Positions 61,901-64,000 of a stretch of DNA of 64,000 nt are shown in pieces; within the stretch, counting starts at the first letter, position 1; every line of letters starts with the position of its first letter. Both the position numbers and the translations under genes were made by a program. The notes under the pieces are model-generated. The model did not search any database. It worked only from the letters and a program-made list of their open reading frames with translations, and had not been told where the DNA came from. Origin of the DNA: Candidatus Vicinibacter proximus (GTDB lineage Bacteria > Bacteroidota > Bacteroidia > Chitinophagales > Saprospiraceae); the NCBI GenBank assembly GCA_016713905.1, contig JADJOE010000003.1:310001-374000 (forward strand), read 5' to 3'.

Positions 61901-62438
61901 TACCATATTTAACTCCATTTCCTTGTACTTTAAAACTGTCCGATGTATTTTTATAATTGAAATTCAGAGTCATGTAGAACTCCTTCTCAGCGGTGCAATC
62001 AGATTTTTTTAATTGCAACTCAGATAACATGCAATCTCCTTTGGCAGGACAGCAAACAGTTCCTAATGATTTACTGATGTTACATGGTTCATTTTGGCAA
62101 TCAATTACAATGAATTCGTATTCAGTTTTACAATCCCCTTTAAATGGTCCAAGTTTAATTGGTAGGCTTGTATAAGGAAATTCTCCATAACTGTGTCCAT
62201 TCCCCTTCACTCTAAAACACTCAGAAGTGTTTTGGTAACTAAAATTAATGGTCACGTAAAACTCTCCACCTTGAGTGCAATCTGATTGTTTGAGTTCCAG
62301 CTCACTTAGCATACATTCCTCTAAACTACTTATGCCGCCGAAACCAGCATTGACAGGTGCTTTTGCGGTTGTTCCATATAAGTCTGAAATGGAAAGAAAT
62401 GTACTAAAAGCAAGCAGTAAAAGGTTGATTTTTTTCAT
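58983..62438 (-). CDS. Secreted protein of eleven tandem Cys-rich repeats with T9SS-like sorting domain
   Basis: 1151 residues from ATG 62438 (MKKINLLLLAFSTFLS, signal peptide). The ATG at 62480 adds 14 residues before the signal and is rejected. From about residue 42 there are eleven repeats of 93-94 residues (the last degenerate, about 90), covering 59247-62315. The consensus has CEIGEIKWEK, KGNGxDYGxFxYxxLPIKIGP and GKVCCEAQGN, with eight cysteines per repeat. Repeats 3 to 9 alternate between two subtypes. The C-terminal about 75 residues (FELEVFDLGGRTLS ... LPGMYVLKTRYSYDTRPFKFLR) resemble a T9SS type A domain. I do not recognise the repeat family. A surface adhesin or structural role is inference. 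Confidence 0.85.
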   Translation of the reverse strand: MKKINLLLLAFSTFLSISDLYGTTAKAPVNAGFGGISSLEECMLSELELKQSDCTQGGEFYVTINFSYQNTSECFRVKGNGHSYGEFPYTSLPIKLGPFKGDCKTEYEFIVIDCQNEPCNISKSLGTVCCPAKGDCMLSELQLKKSDCTAEKEFYMTLNFNYKNTSDSFKVQGNGVKYGTYSYKTLPVKIGPLKGNCETSYEFVIFDAQNERCRLDSVYGKVCCEAQGDCEIGEIKWEKTDCKEGQFYLLFKFPYANTSECFRIKGNGQDYGSFPYTPQPIKIGPFKGDCTTNYSFAFIDCKNEHCAREVNVGKVCCEAQSNCEIGEIKWEKTACKEGQFYLVMNFAYKNTSDCFKVKGNGQDYGTFTYAQLPIKIGPLKGDCTTNYSFAVIDCKNERCGREVNVGKVCCEAQGNCEIGEIKWEKTDCQEGQFYLLFKFAYANTSECFRIKGNGQDYGTFPYTPQPIKIGPFKGDCTTNYSFAFIDCKNEKCAREVNVGKVCCEAQGNCEIGEIKWEKTTCKEGQFYVVMNFAYKNTSDCFRVKGNGQDYGTFAYTQLPIKIGPLKGDCTTNYGFAVIDCKNERCGREVNVGKVCCEAQGNCEIGEIKWEKTECKEGQFYLLFKFPYANTSECFRIKGNGHDYGTFPYTPQPIKIGPFKGDCTTNYSFAFIDCKNEKCVREVNIGKICCEAQGNCEIGEIKWEKTACKEGQFYVVMNFAYKNTSDCFKVKGNGQDYGTFTYAQLPIKIGPLKGDCTTNYSFAVIDCKNERCGREFNIGKVCCEAQGNCEIGEIKWERSDCKEGQFYLFFKFPYANTSECFRLKGNGHDYGTFPYTPQPIKIGPFKGDCATNYSFAFIDCKNERCAREVNVGKVCCETQGNCEIGEIKYEKTQCKEGEFYISFNFAHHNNSECFTLKGNGKDYGKFNYDSLPIKIGPLKGDCVTKYEFIFRDCANEKCARELNLGTVCCEQKGESCEIFNLEVTPLECTGTNQYSVRINFGHKGTKGVGFDVFDRKGSIGFYAYSDLPIVIENFKKSGLSYDFIKICENDNEKCCKAAEFEPLNCFGIGKGFFTLEDLQVYGSTSGLVVESIFPFPSGFELEVFDLGGRTLSTQIIEKTSNRMLVRIHQYLPGMYVLKTRYSYDTRPFKFLR
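59247..62315 (-). repeat. Protein-coding tandem repeat array (11 units of about 279-282 bp; 558-bp dimer period)
   Basis: Unit starts on the minus strand fall at 62315, 62033, 61751, 61472, 61193, 60914, 60635, 60356, 60077, 59798 and 59516. Units 3-9 (59799-61751) are each exactly 279 bp and near-identical, with A-type (LLFKF, TPQPIKIGPFKGD) and B-type (VMNF, xQLPIKIGPLKGD) units alternating. The true DNA period there is therefore 558 bp. Unit ends (1, 2, 10, 11) are more diverged, as expected of an array that expanded from its centre. Confidence 0.92.
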
Positions 62439-62495
62439 AACTGGGTAGACTGATTTGAGTATATGACCTGAGTCTTGCATTAACTGTTGCCTGAC

Positions 62496-62511
62496 CTGGT
62501 AAAAATACCAG
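62496..62511. other. Small perfect hairpin upstream of the repeat-protein gene
   Basis: A 6-bp stem (CTGGTA 62496-62501, TACCAG 62506-62511) with an AAAA loop, about 60 nt upstream of the repeat-gene ATG in its probable leader or promoter region. No role is shown. Confidence 0.35.
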
Positions 62512-62643
62512 CATAAAGTTACTGAAAGTATAGCAATTTGTGAAGGTTTTAGGTAGTTATTATTACCATTCTAAAGGGGAATACTAAAAATCTTAATACT
62601 TTCGAATTGCTGGAAATTGAAGAAAAATCGTTCAAAAATCATG

Positions 62644-64000
62644 TCAACCCAATAAATGAAGCATAAAAGCATATTCTCTGGCGGTCTCCCGGTATTGCTT
62701 AAATCTTCCGGAAGCCCCACTATGGCCCGTATTCATATCACAAATGAAGATTAAAGGAGTGTCGTTTGTTTTATAAGATCTGATTTTTGCTACCCATTTT
62801 GCCGGTTCCCAATATTGGACCTGAGAATCGTGATAACCTGTCCGAACAAACATGGCCGGGTAATTTTGGAAGGCAACATTGTCGTAAGGGGAATAAGACT
62901 TTAAATAATGATAATACACTTCATTCGCAGGATTTCCCCATTCATCATATTCTCCGGTCGTCAAAGGAATGTCTTCATCCAGCATAGTGGTCACTACATC
63001 TACAAATGGAACGGCTGCCAGAATGCCCTTCCACAATTCAGGTCGCATATTGGCAATGGCACCCATCAAAAGACCTCCTGCCGAGCCTCCGGAGGCAAAG
63101 AGTTTGTCTGGCCGGGTGTATTTTTCTGAAATTAAAAATTCCGCACAATGGATAAAATCGGTAAAGGTGTTTTTCTTTTCTAAAAACTTGCCGCTTTCAT
63201 ACCAGGAACGCCCTAATTCCTGGCCACCACGCACGTGTGCAATAGCAAATGCAAAATTCCGGTCCAAGAGACTCTTTCTTGAAATGCTGAAGGTTGGATC
63301 TACAGAAATTCCGTAAGAACCATATCCATAAAGTAAGAGTGGATGCGATCCATCCTTTATAAAATTTTTATGGTAGACTATGGATATGGGGATCAATGTT
63401 TTGTCAGAAGCTGTTGCGTATATTCTTTCTGTGCGGTAATCTTGTGGGTTATAGCCTCCTTCTACTTTTTGGACTCTAAGAATCTTTAGAATTTGATCTT
63501 CAAAATGATATTCATAGATTGTCGGAGGGGTTTTAAGGGAAGTAAAAAGAATGCGAAGGTAGCCGCATTCAATTTCCGGATTAACTGAAAATACCGATGT
63601 ATAAACATCTTCGTCAAATGCAATGTAATATGAACTTGAATGGCCTGGAAATACATGGATTTTTAGAATCCCCTCACTTCTTTCTGACAAAACCAAATAG
63701 TCCTTAAATAATTCAAAATCTTCTACCAGAATCTTATCGTTATAAGGTAAGAGGGATCTCCAATTGTCGATTACGGTATTTTGATCTTCACAAATCATCA
63801 TTCCAAAATTAGGACCCATTTTATTTGTCCGGATAAACCAATCCTGGTCTTTGTGATCAATATAATATTCAAGGTTTTTGATCCGCCCTTGAAAGAGATT
63901 TAGTTTGTTTTCTGCATGTGTGGCGTCGATATATCGATATTCCGATTCAAGAGCTGATGTGGAATGAATCAATATATATTTTTTGTCTTTTGTTTTGCCA
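62644..64000 (-). CDS. ptrB: S9-family oligopeptidase B-like serine peptidase (5' end beyond window)
   Basis: The frame is open to the right edge, so the N-terminus (perhaps 230 residues) is outside the window. A TTG at 63972 is an internal codon, since GKTKDKKYILIHSTS continues the fold. About 451 residues are visible: the end of the propeller, then the alpha/beta hydrolase with SGGSAGGLLMGA (nucleophile Ser), FVRTGYHDSQV (Asp) and NTGHSGASGRFKQY (His). All three catalytic residues are present. Oligopeptidase B cleaves short peptides after Arg/Lys. The GHSGASGR motif and RVGTYGxxxx layout favour it over prolyl oligopeptidase, but specificity is not proven. Confidence 0.88.
   Translation of the reverse strand, partial: GKTKDKKYILIHSTSALESEYRYIDATHAENKLNLFQGRIKNLEYYIDHKDQDWFIRTNKMGPNFGMMICEDQNTVIDNWRSLLPYNDKILVEDFELFKDYLVLSERSEGILKIHVFPGHSSSYYIAFDEDVYTSVFSVNPEIECGYLRILFTSLKTPPTIYEYHFEDQILKILRVQKVEGGYNPQDYRTERIYATASDKTLIPISIVYHKNFIKDGSHPLLLYGYGSYGISVDPTFSISRKSLLDRNFAFAIAHVRGGQELGRSWYESGKFLEKKNTFTDFIHCAEFLISEKYTRPDKLFASGGSAGGLLMGAIANMRPELWKGILAAVPFVDVVTTMLDEDIPLTTGEYDEWGNPANEVYYHYLKSYSPYDNVAFQNYPAMFVRTGYHDSQVQYWEPAKWVAKIRSYKTNDTPLIFICDMNTGHSGASGRFKQYRETAREYAFMLHLLG

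Noticed and set aside
59247..62315. Possible CRISPR array because of regular repetition
   Set aside because: The units are 279 bp, coding, in frame with a signal peptide and sorting domain; there are no short direct repeats with unique spacers.
1..64000. A mobile element, prophage or defence island
   Set aside because: No transposase, integrase, terminal repeats, restriction-modification, toxin-antitoxin or phage structural genes were recognised, and coding is ordinary housekeeping throughout.

Overview
The window looks like chromosomal backbone from a member of the Bacteroidota, probably a Saprospiria- or Chitinophagia-type marine or sludge bacterium. The evidence is low G+C, many proteins with Por-type (T9SS) C-terminal sorting domains, a PorV/PorQ-family protein, the long Bacteroidota forms of NusB and PurM, a BT_3928-type DoxX protein, and TAnnTTTG-like -7 boxes 10-40 nt upstream of many starts in place of clear Shine-Dalgarno sequences. 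I see no rRNA, tRNA, CRISPR array, insertion sequence, integrase or phage gene, so nothing marks a genomic island.

Layout. Positions 1-3480 hold a large secreted BNR/sortilin-like protein that runs off the left edge within its sorting domain. Next come ppa, an NTF2-like protein, a lipoprotein thioredoxin and purL (3553-8089). Two secreted proteins (FG-GAP and propeller types) fill 8450-12381. A housekeeping block follows: UbiA-like membrane protein, M42 peptidase, pyrE, Nudix, dapF, ndk, DHH phosphoesterase, FKBP lipoprotein, and prfB with an intact programmed frameshift (12405-20132). Positions 20298-24508 hold envelope proteins (PorV/PorQ-like, sialidase-like, lipoprotein, beta-barrel). Positions 24892-41377 are mostly metabolism: GDP-mannose synthesis, two PLP enzymes, LOG, an exonuclease/GIY-YIG fusion, a NamZ-like muramidase, a TonB-like protein, HMG-CoA lyase, GNAT, a JmjC-like cupin, purM, a LuxE-like ligase, pfkA, a GlcNAc-kinase-like protein and hydroxyacyl-CoA dehydrogenase. 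Two more T9SS cargo genes lie at 41574-44725. Then come a four-gene minus operon (DMT transporter, yigZ, coaE, rocD), a DoxX protein, nusB, guaA, a binding-protein-like lipoprotein, a CNNM/CBS protein and an aminotransferase (44921-56716). The right end has an Omp28-like secreted protein, a long cysteine-rich tandem-repeat secreted protein (58983-62438) and an S9 oligopeptidase cut by the right edge.

How the genes work together. Purine synthesis (purL, purM, guaA), pyrimidine synthesis (pyrE), nucleotide balance (ndk, ppa) and translation/transcription factors (prfB, nusB) are scattered rather than clustered. The coherent theme is the envelope: about eight predicted T9SS cargo proteins, one PorV/PorQ-type outer-membrane protein, several lipoproteins and a TonB-like protein.

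The most unusual object is the cysteine-rich repeat protein. It has eleven repeats of about 93 residues with eight cysteines each, and the central seven alternate between two subtypes, giving a 558-bp higher-order DNA repeat. I do not recognise its domain family. I did not find a convincing multi-gene novel system such as a defence island or a biosynthetic cluster.
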